In this document: positions 14,150 through 27,145 of the stretch, one piece after another
Layout: each line of letters begins with the position of its first letter
How positions within the stretch are numbered: the first letter of the stretch is position 1
NCBI RefSeq assembly: GCF_023065955.2
Contig: NW_026622886.1
Location: 8,566,001 to 8,630,000, forward strand
DNA from: Ursus arctos
Lineage: Eukaryota; Chordata; Mammalia; Carnivora; Ursidae
Direction of reading: 5' to 3'
DNA: 64,000 bases
The notes under the pieces: generated by a model
What the model was told of the DNA's origin: nothing
Database searches by the model: none
What the model saw: only the letters and a program-made list of their open reading frames with translations
Position numbers and translations under genes: made by a program

Positions 14150-14610
14150 TTAAAAATACGTTTACAGCTTTACTGAGATACATTTCACATAATGCAAACT
14201 GCTTCTGTTTAAAGTGTCCGGATCAGTCGTTTTAGTGGATTCACGATGTTGTGGGACCATCACCACTGTCTAATTTTAGAACATTTCCAACACCCCCAGG
14301 AGAAACCCTGTACCCACTACCAACCGTTCCCGTCTCCTCCTGGGCAGGTCCTGACAACCACAGTGGACGTGCCTGCTCTGGACATTTCATCTGAATGGAA
14401 TCCTACAACACGTGCTCTTTTGTCCGGCTGCGGTCACTTTGCGTCCTATTTTCAAGGTTCACTCTTGCTGTCACAGATCTCTCCTCATTCTTGTTTATTG
14501 CCAAACAATGTACCACATTTCGTGCATCCGTTCATCAGCCCAGGGACACTGGGATTGTTTCCACTTTTTTGCTCTTAGGAATCCGGCTGCTATGGGTCAA
14601 TTTAGTTTTT
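14150..14610 (-). mobile_element. L1ME-family 3' fragment (antisense on plus)
   Basis: The plus strand reads TTTACTGAGATACATTTCAC, GTGGGACCATCACCACTGTC, GAGAAACCCTGTACCCACTA, CTGGACATTTCATCTGAATG and CGTTCATCAGCCCAGGGACA, the reverse complement of a common old L1 3' end. Confidence 0.85.
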
Positions 14611-14965
14611 CAGATCTCATCTGCCATTTTGCCCTTCTCTCTCCTTCTAATCTTGGCAACATCTGCCTTTTATACTCTGACCACTCCCAACCACTTGCCT
14701 TTAACCGAACCTACCACCTGTTCCCTCTGCGTGGATGCCCTTTCCTTCTTCTACACCTGTTGAACTCGCCCCCTCTGTTGGGATCTAGCTCAGTGGTCAC
14801 CTCGGTGAAGCCTTGTCAGATCTCCTAGCTGCAACCCCAGGCTGGGCAGCACTTCATCCACGACGGCAGTGTGACTTCCCGCTAGCGCTCGAGGGCACAG
14901 GCGGGGGCCGTCCCTCTCTGCGTTCCGTGCCTAGCACAGTGCCTGCTCTCAGCAAGCATACTTGA
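14611..14965. repeat. L2 LINE fragment
   Basis: It contains CTCTGCGTGGATGCCCTTTC and GTCACCTCGGTGAAGCCTTG, then a GTGCCTAGCACAGTGCCTGC end, matching the usual L2 3' layout. Orientation is not assigned. Confidence 0.7.
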
Positions 14966-16194
14966 ACAGAAACACGAGCCCTCGCCTTCCCTTTTGTGTT
15001 TGAGTCTCCCATGTGCTGACTTTGGGCTTTTGTGATGACCGCCTGTCGCAGAGATGGCGGTGTGTTGATGGTGGTGGCTGAGACTTTGTGAACGGATCAC
15101 ACAGCCTCGTGTCCCCTCCCCTCCCCCATGCTGGTGGGTCACGGGCGTCTAAAATACCACGTCAGTGAATGGTGGGATCCTGTTCTTACGAACATCAACG
15201 GGTTCCCCTAGCGCCTCTCTTGTATGATGGCCAAACCAATAACAACCACCACCACCACCACGAGAGCCGTAACAGTAACTCCCCCGAGCACAGGGGCTCT
15301 CCATGACACTGCTCCATTGTGTCATCTCATTTATTCAGGGTTGGGTTGTGGACTGAAAATGCCGCTCCTTCAGCCGATGGGGATCCTGGGGCTAACGGGA
15401 TTTAAACTGGGCTGTCCCTTTCCACCCTCAGACTCTGCCAACACAGGCCTTTTCTGCGAGGGAGCAAAATGAACCCTGATGAGGCCAAAGGGCCTGTTTA
15501 TGGAGTTGTTTTTCTTGGCAGCTGAAACCTGCACGGAGCCCAGAGTTAATGGGCATCCACGGCCTCCCGGAGGCCCCCACTTCCAGGTGCAGCCCCGGCT
15601 GCGTCCGGTGCTCGCCCGTGTCTGATGCTGAGCAGTCTTGCAGGCAGGAAACTCAAGGTAGGCTCATTTACTAAAATTCTTCTGTCAGCATGGAAGTGAG
15701 TGCATGGGCCCCTGGGAGCCTCCTTCTGGGTCGGATTCAGCCCTCCTTGGCCTATTTCAAGCCACAAATGAGGCTTTTCTTCTTTTATGGGGAAGGGGCA
15801 AGCGCACAGAGAATCCCCCGGGGCCTGCTAAATCTTCCCTCCTCGTTACAGTCACTCGAGGCTGATGTGGCCAGGAAACCTTCCCCAGTCAAAAGCAATT
15901 ACAGGCCTGGGAGTCCTCTGGGGACATGCTTTCCCACGTAGGGCTCTCATTCGATGGATCCGCATGGCAAACATGGACTGAATGCCTGCTACAAGGTTCT
16001 AATTACAGGAACCTCCCCAGTTAGTTCCAGGCTTTACGGCGTAAGCGCCCCCTTCACGGGCACTCGGGAAAGGCGGGTAGGTGTGAATTTTCCAGCACTT
16101 AGTTCATGCTCGGGCTCTAAAGGGCCTACGATTCTTTCCTCAGGCCTGGGGGAGGTTTTGGGAGGGCCGGAGACCCCACAGTAGGGAGGCAGTC

Positions 16195-16350
16195 AGGAGA
16201 TCAGGTCTGGGCATCCGCCAGGCCTGGCTCCGAACCTCAGTGCGGCTGTGATGAGCAGCCCGAGCCTGGGCCACTTCCTTCCCTCTCTGGGTCTGTGTCC
16301 TGGGGCAGCTGGAAGGACTGCAATGAGGCGACATATAGCAGTGGTCCTTA
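16195..16350 (+). repeat. MIR fragment (diverged)
   Basis: It contains CAGGCCTGGCTCCGAACCTC, GGCCACTTCCTTCCCTCTCT and GGGTCTGTGTCCTGGGG with the expected MIR spacing. Confidence 0.5.
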
Positions 16351-16710
16351 GATTGGAGTCCCTGGAATATACATTCTAGGGGCCCCAGTCCAGGCCTACA
16401 GAATCTGGAACTCCGGGGGCAGGGGCCCAGGACTCTGCATTTCAAGTGTTGTGTCTTCTCAAGCAAGCCCCTTCCTCCCCTGCCCCGGAGATTCCGGTAT
16501 CCGCTCGGGTGGAGAAGGGTACTTCACATATCCGTAGTGTGGAGCACGGCTTCTCCACTTGGCTGCGCGCTGGGACAAGGGCAGGAAGACAGAGACTTCA
16601 GCATCCTGATGCCTGGGCCCCATCCCAGGTTCTGATGGGACAACCTGGGCGCGGGGAATTTTTAAAGCTCCCCACGTGACTCCAGTGTCCAGCAGAGGCT
16701 GAGAAGCCCT
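16346..16710 (+). repeat. MER20-like fragments
   Basis: 16346-16445 contains GGGGCCCCAGTCCAGGCCTA and CAGAATCTGGAACTCCGGGG. 16540-16710 contains CCTGATGCCTGGGCCCCATC and a CAGAGGCTGAGAAGCCCTGG end. The first resembles MER20; the second is less certain. Confidence 0.45.
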
Positions 16711-16799
16711 GGCTTTGAGCCTGACACCTGGCTAGGGTTCAAGAAATGGGAACTGTTCTTTCCACTGTTCCCCTTTAGAAAGGGGTTCCAGAACCAAGT

Positions 16800-16930
16800 C
16801 CCCAGACATTGGCACCAGATGGACTGGGCTCCAGTCCTGGCTCTGTCACTAAGCAGCACTAAGGCTTGGGGCATGGGATTTAAGTTTTCTGAGCCTCAGT
16901 TTCTTCGTCTCTAAAGCTGGCAAGAAAAAT
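16800..16930 (+). repeat. MIR
   Basis: It contains GGGCTCCAGTCCTGGCTCTG, TCACTAAGCAGC and GAGCCTCAGTTTCTTCGTCT. Confidence 0.7.
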
Positions 16931-18279
16931 CCAGATAACCACGTGCGAGCGGAGGTCAGTGTCCCCTTCATAGTTGGGGCCCCATAGAGGTTTCTTCATC
17001 GTCCTCCCACCCTGAATCCTAAGGTAAAGCAGTTTTCAAACTCTGCAGCCACCACTGTTCCAGAAAGGGCTGTGGCCACTTTGCTCTCAGCAGGAAACGT
17101 GGTGAGGGGCTGGGGTGAGAGGCTGGGTGTAGGGGCATGCCAACGTGCTAGTCGCACGCTGGGGCTCCAGCCTCCTCGCTTCCACTCCCACCCCGGTGGG
17201 ATGGCTCACCCAGACTGGCCTTGTCCTTGGAAACCTCTTTTGCCCTTCCCCCCACGCTCAGTCCAAAGTAACCTATTCTACTGGTTCTTGTGCTGAATAA
17301 GGAGGTGGTTTACCAGTTACGGCTCAGAAAAACAACAACCCACTTAAAAATTGCCAAGTTGAATGCTTCCTTGTGTTGTCCTACTTGCTAATCTCTGCAA
17401 GAACCCATGACCTAGAGGTGATAATGATTAACGTGCATAAAAATGGAGAAAATGAGGCTCAGAGAAGAGTGCCTCGCCCAGTTACTTGGGAAGGATTATT
17501 TCTTTTGAAGTTGCAGCATAACCAAAGAAATTCATCTCTAATGGTGGAGATGCAGGTACCTCAATAGGCTTTAGGGGCTAGTGTGAGGGTATGATGGCTT
17601 CCTGGCAGCTCTCTGAACAGCAGGATCTGGGGGACCAGAGTCAAGGGCGGAGGGAAGAACCACCATCTGGCCTGCCTTCTCCTGACTTGGCTCATACTAT
17701 GTGGTCCCAGGGAGTCTTTTCAGTCTCCAAAATACCTTAGGACCCAGCCAAATAGACTGATAATCACTTTCCCTCAAACACACCCCATGACTTCCCACTA
17801 CTGTGCCTCTGTTTATGCTCTTCCACCCCCTGTGTAACTGCCCCCCATCCACCAGAGGAGGAAGGAGCCTTGGAAGGGCTGGTGAATTGCCCAAGGCACC
17901 GTGATAGACATTGATTTTAAACAGGAAAACGCTGCATTTCAGTCCCGGACTGCAGCTCTGTCCTCCCAAGTCCAGATCAGGAGCCTTGCCCTGCTGCCCT
18001 GGTCACGGCCAGCCTTGCCCCTGCCCCACTCCCAACCCCCCATGATCTCTGAGCCGTGTCAACAACCCTCTCGGAGCAGGAGTCCCCCGCAGACCTGCCT
18101 GGGCCTCAGCCACCTGTGTGCTCTTCCCAGGGCTGTGCTTCCTGAGCTGAACTGCAGGAAACGAGGTCCTGCTCAGAATCCCCCCGATTCCAGCCCTGGG
18201 TCCCCCACGTCGGTCGTCGGCTCACTAACCCTCGCCGGTGGGAGGACAGCACATCTTTAAAGGCCGGCTGCCTTCTGAT

Positions 18280-18998
<719 letters not shown>

Positions 18999-19081
18999 TC
19001 AACGATACAGCCACGGATGTCCTCATGTGACCACCACCCCAGTATGATGCCATACTTGAATTTGAAATTACAACTTTATTA

Positions 19082-19196
19082 TTTTTTTAAAAGTTTTTTA
19101 TTTAAGTAATCTCTCTACCCAACGCAGGGCTCGAACTCACCACCCCAAGATCAAGAGTCGCATGCTCTTCTGACTTGAGCCAGGCAGGAGCCCCCA
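19082..19196 (-). mobile_element. Short Can-SINE, inverted (left arm of inverted pair)
   Basis: It is reverse-oriented, with a T-rich start, GGGCTCGAACTCACCACCCC and AAGATCAAGAGTCGCATGCT, ending AGCCAGGCAGGAGCCCCC. It belongs to the truncated tRNA-like SINE subtype without the TC-rich stretch. It pairs with the copy at 19231-19343. Confidence 0.9.
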
Positions 19197-19230
19197 AGCC
19201 ACTATTTTTAACTTTAAAGTTTTAACTTCA

Positions 19231-19343
19231 GGGGTGGCTGGCTGGCTGGCTCAAGTCAGAAGAGCATGCGACTCTTGATCTTGGGGTGGTGAGTTCGAGC
19301 CCCGCGTTGGGTGGACAGATTACAAAAAAAAAAAAAAAAAAAA
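19231..19343 (+). mobile_element. Short Can-SINE (right arm of inverted pair)
   Basis: It starts GGGGTGGCTGGCTGGCTGGC, continues AGAGCATGCGACTCTTGATC and GAGTTCGAGCCCCGCGTTGG, and ends in a 20-base A-tail. It is the same subtype as its inverted neighbour. Confidence 0.9.
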
Positions 19344-19764
19344 GGTGAACCGTTATTTCTCATTCAGGTGACTGGAAGAGAATGAATCCCATTTAAAAGC
19401 CTGCCTGTCCATCCTGCAGGACACAAAGGGTGACTCCTTCACGGGGTCCTTCCTGAGCGCAGGCTTCATGCCCCTCTGGTGCTCACCGAGCTCCCCGCCT
19501 CTTGTGCACCCTGCCCCCCATACCACCTTTGCCCCAGGAGGGCGGGGACTTCGCCTTCCCGGCCCTGCCACATCCCCAGAGCCCACGCCAGCTTCCATCT
19601 GCTGTAATTAATCACACCTATAGCCTGCCTGACCGCCTCCCTACGGACGGCCTTCTGACTGGGGTTCAGATGCGCTTCCCTGTGATCAACCAAACTGTAA
19701 GCTCCTAGCAGGTACAGACCCAGTCCGTGGGACACACTGATGCTCAACACATTTAGGAATAAGC

Positions 19765-19920
19765 TAAGCTGTGTCTCTTTTCTTAAACTTTTGATTTTGA
19801 AATAATGGTGTATTTGTGGAAGAGGCGTAAAGACGGTACAGAGCTCCTATCTGCCCTCTGCCTGGCTTCCCCTGATGTTAGCATCCTGCACAGCCATGGC
19901 TGTCAAAACTAAGACAGGAA
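19765..19920 (-). mobile_element. L1ME 3' fragment
   Basis: The plus strand carries TTTTGATTTTGAAATAATGG, GTACAGAGCTCCTATCTGCC and CCCCTGATGTTAGCATCCTG, the reverse of a familiar L1M 3' end. Confidence 0.7.
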
Positions 19921-20594
19921 CATCGGGACAACATCTATCCTGCTTTCCATGCATCATAGCAGAGAACCATGTAAGGCACAGCGTATTCTTCTTACGGTGG
20001 CAAAGCAGACATCTGGGGCTTGTATTTGGCTTTGGAGGGAGGCAGTGGGAGGCCAGGATGCTTTTAGGAACCCAGGAAGCGTTGGTCACACATGCTCACC
20101 AGAGAACATCCTGGAAGTGGGGTCTATTTCTGGGTACCCCGTGTCCTCACCCCTCTGCTCACCCTAGTGGCCCCCTCATCTGGCATCTCCTTCTCCTGTG
20201 CACACCTTCACTGATCCCAGTTCAGGTTTTTGGATAATGTGGTTCTAAATGGTCAATGCATTTCAACTCAAATCGAAAGGACAAAAGGCAGTGACAAAGC
20301 TGGCAGGGAGGGGGCTACGCCGTTGTCAACTCCATAGTTAGGGAAAAGTCAGGTTCAAGACCTGTGTATTTGGGGTGGCTTGTGCCAGAGTTCTGGGATA
20401 CTTGGAGGGCAGGCCTGAGACGTTTCAGGCGGGACACTGCGTGCGGGCACTGGGCCAGGGGAGCTAAAATCCAATCCATACTCTGCTCCCAAGCTCTGTG
20501 CCCGGTACGCACTCTATCTGGCCGGAGGAACGGATGCCCTTGCCCGAGTCACACAGAGGCATTGCTGTTCATGCTACTGGCTGCTCTGTACTTT

Positions 20595-21080
20595 AAAATC
20601 GGGGTAAAAAAAACCCATAATAGAAAATTCACCATCTTAACCATTTTAAGCGTACAGAAATGTTAAGTCTATTCAACACTGTCGTGCGACCCATCTCCAG
20701 AACCTACTTTGTACCCATTAAACAACAACTCCCCCACCCACCCCTGCCCCAGCCCCAGGCAACCAGCATCCTGCTTTCTGTCCCTATGAAGCTGACTACT
20801 CTAGGTACTGCCTAGAAATGGAATCATACGGTATTTATCTTTCCGTGACTGGCTCATTTCTTTGCATAATGTCCCCAAAGTTCATCATGTTGTAGCATTT
20901 GTCAAAACTGCCTTCCTTTTTAGGGCTAAAGAAAATATGCATATACCACATTTCGTGTATCCATTCATCTATTGATGGACACCTGGGTTGCTTCTATCTG
21001 TTGGCTACTGTGAAGAATGGTGCTGTGAGCATGGGTGCCCGAATGCCCTCTGCTCTCAAATTCCTGATTTTGAAAAGATA
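20595..21080 (-). mobile_element. L1ME-family 3' fragment
   Basis: The plus strand reads AAAATTCACCATCTTAACCA, CGACCCATCTCCAGAACC, ATGGAATCATACGGTATTTA and CCATTCATCTATTGATGGAC. It is the same element type as at 14150-14610. It ends about 100 bp from the 21185 exon. Confidence 0.85.
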
Positions 21081-21150
21081 ATCTTCCCGTCCAGGGAAGG
21101 GACCACCAAAATTGAATTTCAGAGAAGGGTAATAACAACAGCCACACTCA

Positions 21151-21396
<246 letters not shown>

Positions 21397-21754
21397 CTAC
21401 TCGTTGGCAAGACAGTGAGCCAACAGGGGACAGAACCAATCAAAGGAACACTCAAATCATGGAAATTCAGTTTTGCATAGGAAATCTTCATAGCTTATTT
21501 GTGATTAAAAGTAGCACTTCCTCAGGCGAGACACCCCCAGCCGGATGCAGATGACTTCTGGATGTGAAAGGTAAGGTGTGCCCCACCTTGCCTCTTAAGA
21601 ATGCCCCCCCCCCCACATTTGCTCCTCCTTCTTGGGCTCAGGGCCCTCTCTGCCTGATGGAAAAGGGGTTTTCCAGGGGATTTGAAATCCAAGCCCTTCT
21701 CTCCCAGAGTCAGGCATGCGAACCAGTTCCCTGCTCTCATCTCCAACAACAACA

Positions 21755-21985
21755 AAGACGGTTTGGCCGATACTTACCGAGCACTTAGGACGTGCCAGGC
21801 ACTGTGCAAGCTGGCACGCACACGCGCAAAAGTACTCAGTCCCAGGAGACAGGGACCATTGTCCCTTGTGCAGCTGGGGAAGCGGGCACACAGAAGTTCA
21901 AGCCAGTGACAGGTGGAAGAGCCAGGATTTGAACTCGGGCATGCGGACTGGAGCGCCTGCATTGTTCAACACTAGGGTCCCCGCC
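21755..21985 (-). repeat. MIR (antisense)
   Basis: It contains ACCGAGCACTTAGGACGTGC, CAGGCACTGTGCAAGCTGGC, AGCCAGTGACAGGTGGAAGA and GCCAGGATTTGAACTCGGGC in MIR order, reversed. Confidence 0.85.
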
Positions 21986-22659
21986 TCCCCTTCCCCCAAC
22001 CTTGATTTGCCTGTCATTTTAGCCCCGGAGCCCCGGAGCCCCTGAAGGTGCCAGTCTGTCCGCAGCTCAGGGCTTCTGCGGCTTGGGACCATCCACTAAC
22101 ACCCCTGCACCGACTGGCTTCGCCCCGCTCAGGTCCTAAGTCAGTCTGACCCCAGCCTCTGGTGGGGCTTCCTAGTAGGTCACCCGCCCTGCGCCCACCT
22201 GGGCTGCAGTGCCGAAGGGAGACCTTCAGAAGACTCTAAATGGAAGATGACCTCTCTGGGGGTGTCTGCACCCAAGCTACCGAGTCTGAGGATGCGCTGC
22301 ATTCCCAGCTCATGTGAGAAGATTCTTTCCGCAAAATGCGCCTCCCCCAGTGTCTCTGATCCCATGAATGGCTCCACCATCTACCCGTTGCCCAAGCCAG
22401 GGATTTGAAGGCAACAGGACCCTTCCTCTCCTGGGCTTACCCAGACCCAGTCTATCACAAACACCGTCCTCTCTTCCTCCTAAGTGTTTCTCCATTCCCC
22501 CATTTCCCTCCATCCCCAATGCCGCGGCCCTCCCTAAGGCCACCGCGTGGTCCCTTGTCTGGGGACCCCCAGGAACCTCTGTTGGTCTCTGCCTCCACTC
22601 TTGGTCCCTCAACCCAATGGCGCACCTCACCACAGTCATCTTTCCTGAAGGTGGATTTG

Positions 22660-23135
22660 ATCACGCCCCTCCTCTGCTATAAATCTTTCCATAGCTCCCC
22701 AGTTCTCCCAGGGTAAAGTCCACGCTTCCTAACAAGGCTGCTGGTGATCGGGCTCCTGCTGCCTTCTCCTCCATCACACCCCCTGTCGACCAGTCTGTGT
22801 GCTGTGCCATACCAGGGCTATACACTCTCACCTCTGGCCCTTCACCTGCCGTTCCTTCTACTCAGAACACTCTTCCAACCCCTTCCAAACCCGGTTCACC
22901 CCATGTGGTCTTCAAGCTTCGGTGCAGACACCTTCCATCATTAAGCCTTGCCTGATTCCCCCGCCCTCCTCAGACCGACCAAGCATCTCCCACCGGCCCT
23001 CTCACAGCTCCTGTCCGGCCCCTGGGATGGGTGCTTTTGTCACAGTGTATCCACTGTTTTTTTGCCTCCCTGGAGCCTGAATGCTTGGGAGGTCAGGACC
23101 TTGTCTGTTCTTTTCACGTCCTTGCTCTGTGTCTA
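22660..23135. repeat. L2 LINE fragment
   Basis: It contains AAATCTTTCCATAGCTCCCC, GGTAAAGTCCACGCTTCC, CTTCTACTCAGAACACTCTT and GCCTTGCCTGATTCCCC, a well-preserved L2 segment. Confidence 0.85.
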
Positions 23136-23144
23136 GAACAGAAA

Positions 23145-23375
23145 GGTAGTAACACATAGTTAAGGGTGAGGGCTCTGAAGCCAGAAATCTCAGCTGTGTG
23201 ACCTTGGGCAAGTTGTTTAACCTCTCTGAGCCTCTGTCTCCACTTCTGTTTAATGGAATGGTCATACCCATTGTACATCCACATCCGAGTTTCAGTGAGC
23301 ATGGAATGAATTTTTGCAGAGCACTTAGCACCACGGCTGACACACAGTATTCCTCAATAAACATGACCATCGTAC
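23145..23375 (+). repeat. MIR
   Basis: It contains CAGCTGTGTGACCTTGGGCA, AGTTGTTTAACCTCTCTGAG and a GCACTTAGCACCACGGCTGA then CTCAATAAACATGACCATC end, nearly full length. Confidence 0.92.
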
Positions 23376-25059
23376 TAGATGCTTCGTTAATATTTTTTTG
23401 AATGAGTGAGGAATGCCTTGACCCTTGTTCCACATTCTTGTTCTGAGAGACTATGGAGGACATTAGGCCTCTTCTGAGCCTGGGGACCTGCTTGCTTGTT
23501 GCTGGGCCCTTCCCCAGGGCTTAAAGGGCTGTCCTGAATTGAAACTCCAGCTTCTTCCTTTGGCTGGGTTTAGCCTATTCTAACCATTAGGGGTGGGGAT
23601 CACCCCACTGGATTCCTGGGGACCATGATCCCAGCCATTGGGCCCACCCTACAGTGGTATCTTGGACCCCTGGCCTGGCCCCATTTTGCCCAGACCCTGC
23701 TGTAACTTGGACCCAGAATTTGCCTTCCTGGCCGACTCTCCTCTTCCAGCCTTCAAAGGTGGGGTGGCCCCTCAGCCCCTGTGCGGCCCCAGAAGGCGGG
23801 CCTCTGATCATATTTCTGTCGGTACATACAGCTACCTCACTTCTTCCCGTTAAAAAAAGTTTTAACTTAGAACATACTAAAAAAGCATAAAACTGTCAAA
23901 ATCACTTGTAATCCCACTATCACTAAAATATTGTCTTGAAAAAACTCACACACTTCTAAATAACCTAGATGAAGAGACAAGAGGCCACAGGAAAGTCCTG
24001 GGGGTTGACTAAAATTCACCTCTCCACTTGCTTTGAAGGCTAAAAGTTTGCAGTGACATTCTCCCTCTTCTCAGCAACCACTCCCTCTCACTCTTACTGT
24101 CCACCACCAACCAGCCCCACTCCTGTTTCCCAAATTGCTAATGTCTCCTACCTGCGGCTCTTTTAGCCATTCTCTCCCAGAATTCACAGGGAGGGCAAGA
24201 AGACAATGCATCACAAACAGTAGGGCATCAGTGTGCCACAGTCCCCACCACTCCCTACTGTCTTACACAGAACCCATTTCACTCACTTATATGGCCTCCT
24301 GGCCCTTTAGAGATTCCTTGGGACCCTTGTCACTGATCACTCATATCTTTCCTTTAAAGTAGGTCCCCGAAGAACCACTGTTTGGCCACTTTTAGTTTTC
24401 CTAGCAGGAAATGCTCTATTGAAGAGCCAAACTCTACATATTCCATATTTCACTTATTCATAATTATATTCTGTCCCCCTTTCTCCCATATTGTGAGCTT
24501 TGAGCCTCTCGGGCCTGCCTTTCTTCTCTTGGTGCTAACCCCTGGAATTCTAGTGCTTGGCCTGAAAACCAAGCCCTTTTAATTGCGAGTGAAAGAAAAC
24601 TCAGCACATTCAGGAGGAAAAAATGTTCCTGCCTCGCCTGGAACTCCAGGAAAGCAGATTTTGTGCTGTGTCATTGAAACGGCCCTTGCACATGTTTGCT
24701 CTAACAAGGGTGTCCTGTAAAGGCACCGAGATGTCAGACATGATGACTATGGCTTGGGAACGTAACCTTCAATCACTGAAGTCTGTTAATATGATTGGTC
24801 TTTGCAATGTGTTGCCCCGATAACATTTTAGTTAACACCTGCTTTCTACAAGGTAGAAATGGTTTCGGTTTGGGTACACTGTAGTTTGCCCACACTGATG
24901 GGCATAAAGGGAAACAGAGAAGATGGGACTTGGCTACTAAGTTTTTCATTTCAGGGAAAAGTTGTATCATTTAAATTAACAAGTTCTTCATGACAGAAAC
25001 AAAACTACTTTAAAGCGGTTCCGGGAATTCAGACTTTTCACTAATTTTAACTAGCTCAC

Positions 25060-25131
25060 CTGTTCCAAACAGAATGGTTTTGCTAACGAACATCCCATTC
25101 AGATGCTCCCATTTCTCAAATGTTTCCCAGT
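25060..25131 (-). CDS. ABTB3: Candidate in-frame cassette exon of ABTB3 (24 codons)
   Basis: On the minus strand a 72-nt segment is bounded by TTTTCCTGTAAAG and by GGAACAG|GTGAGC. The donor matches consensus at most positions; the upstream tract is pyrimidine-biased. It contains no stop in the ABTB3 frame. Both flanking junctions are phase 1, so skipping or inclusion keeps the frame. Inclusion would give DWETFEKWEHLNGMFVSKTI then LFGT between Leu364 and Asp365, immediately before the BTB domain. The first base pair of every junction codon is G, so Asp365 is preserved in both forms. I do not recall this peptide in published BTBD11 isoforms. It could be a real tissue-specific exon or a chance match. 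Confidence 0.4.
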
Positions 25132-25666
25132 CTTTACAGGAAAAGTTCATAGGAAGTAGGAAGGTCCCCAACCTTATTGGAAAAGGAACTCTTTATCTTT
25201 AATATTTTATCATCTCCCAGGCAGCAAGGAGAAAGGCTCTTGCAACAGAAGGCTCGTGTTTCAGGCTTCAGGCAGCCAAGCATTTCTTTGCTTTTTTTCT
25301 CAGACTGATCAGCCAGCTTACAGCAGCCCCAGGATCCGCTGAACGGAAAAGTTTCCCCTGGAAAATTCCAGAAGCTGGGACTGCAGAGGGAAGGAGTTAT
25401 GGCTTTGGGAGGAGCTGGGAAGCCCCAGCCCCACCTGAAGTGATCGTGCAAGCAGCGCAGACCTTCCCCTTCTTCGGCTGAGACATTGGGGTGATCCGCA
25501 GTGCCTACCTCCTGGGGTGGCCTGAGGGTTACCTGAGATGGGGTAGGTCAAGGGCTAGGCCAGGGCCAGCCCCATGCAGTGTCCAAGCAGCAGAAAAAGG
25601 GATTACTGCTACTTGGATGGGATTTCGGAGTGTCCAGTCTCCTCAGCTCAGGTATGTTCCCCGTGT

Positions 25667-25697
25667 ATGTGTGTGTGTGTGTGTCTCTGTGTGTATG
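25667..25697. repeat. Short (TG)n-rich tract
   Basis: It has about 9 TG units, then a TCTC interruption, then GTGTG. Confidence 0.9.
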
Positions 25698-26101
25698 GGG
25701 GTACTTGTTTCCTCTCCTCCTGGGTCCCTGCAGAGGGACTCCATTAGAGGAACACCACTGGCCTGTCACTGTTCCCTGCTTGCTCCTCCTCAGGGAGGAA
25801 GAGGGACTTCTAAGAGGGGAGAAGTTGGGGGATGGGGGGGACAGCTGCCTGCACAGCTCAGCCTTCCCTCGGTATGGGGAATCCACCTGCCTGCAAGAAG
25901 TGCATGGGACCCAGAGCTGTCTGGGGAGAAAGCCCCTCAGTTAGTGGGATGAGGTATTGGCCAGTCTCCTGGTCCACATTTCCAAGGTCTAGTCTCCAGC
26001 TATCATGTGATAAGTGATAGCATGACCTCCACCTGCCTGACTGCTGTGTCCATCTTACGTGCCCTCCAGCACCACCTACCTTCTCTGGGGGGCGTCTGCT
26101 A

Positions 26102-26260
<159 letters not shown>

Positions 26261-26984
26261 TCACACGGCTGGGCCCTGCACGGCCTCATCCAAGCTGTCA
26301 GCAGGAATGCCTGCCCCCAGGTGAGAGGGGCCCACAAATTTCTGGCAGGTTCCAAGAGAACCCCTCCCCCGCCCCCCACCAGACCTCATACACTCGGTTT
26401 GCTCAGCAGGCCCGGGACGTGCTTGCTGTGTTTGTCTGTTGTCTGCTTCTGGTCTGTTCACCGGTGAAAGCTTAATTTGCCATTAAGTCCTTCTCTCTTG
26501 CCCCAGTCATTGACCACCCATCGGAAAGTAAGGTTCACAGCTCACAGAGTAGAACACAAGTTTTTACCCCAAACACACCTTTATCAATACTCCGTAATTC
26601 TGGAAGCAGTGAATTATCCTGAAAATAGCAGCAGGAAGCCCTTGTGATCCCGTGACTGCTCTCCATTACCCAGACACAAATGCTCCTGATTCAGCTTTCG
26701 TAGCACTGTGATTTTGGTGCTGAGGCATATCCGGAAACAGGAATGCTCAGCTGAATCACTTTCTCCAAAAAAAGGGGGGAAACAAGTTCTGTGATATAGA
26801 CCACAGCTGCCTCTGATCGCTCAGGGACAAAGGAGCCTGTTTCCGACCGCCCCGTGTCCTTCATGTTTTCGCCTCTTCCCCTTGGGACCCAGTGCTGGTC
26901 AATACTGTCCCTTCATCTGCAGGTGTGTGGGAGGGAAGCCACGAATTACAGCATTCAATGCTTTTTATTGGGTGAAGGGGGTTG

Positions 26985-27090
26985 AAAGTAGGGGCTGAAA
27001 ATGGGGATGAGGTAGAAAGACATTTACAATATATTAGGAAAAGTAGGTTACAACACAGTGTGTACCATTTATTTTTGGAAATAAAACCCT

Positions 27091-27145
<55 letters not shown>

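Noticed and set aside
25134..25451. 105-codon minus-strand frame abutting the candidate cassette exon
   Set aside because: It is in a different frame from ABTB3 and ends before the cassette acceptor; no join to the gene is possible.
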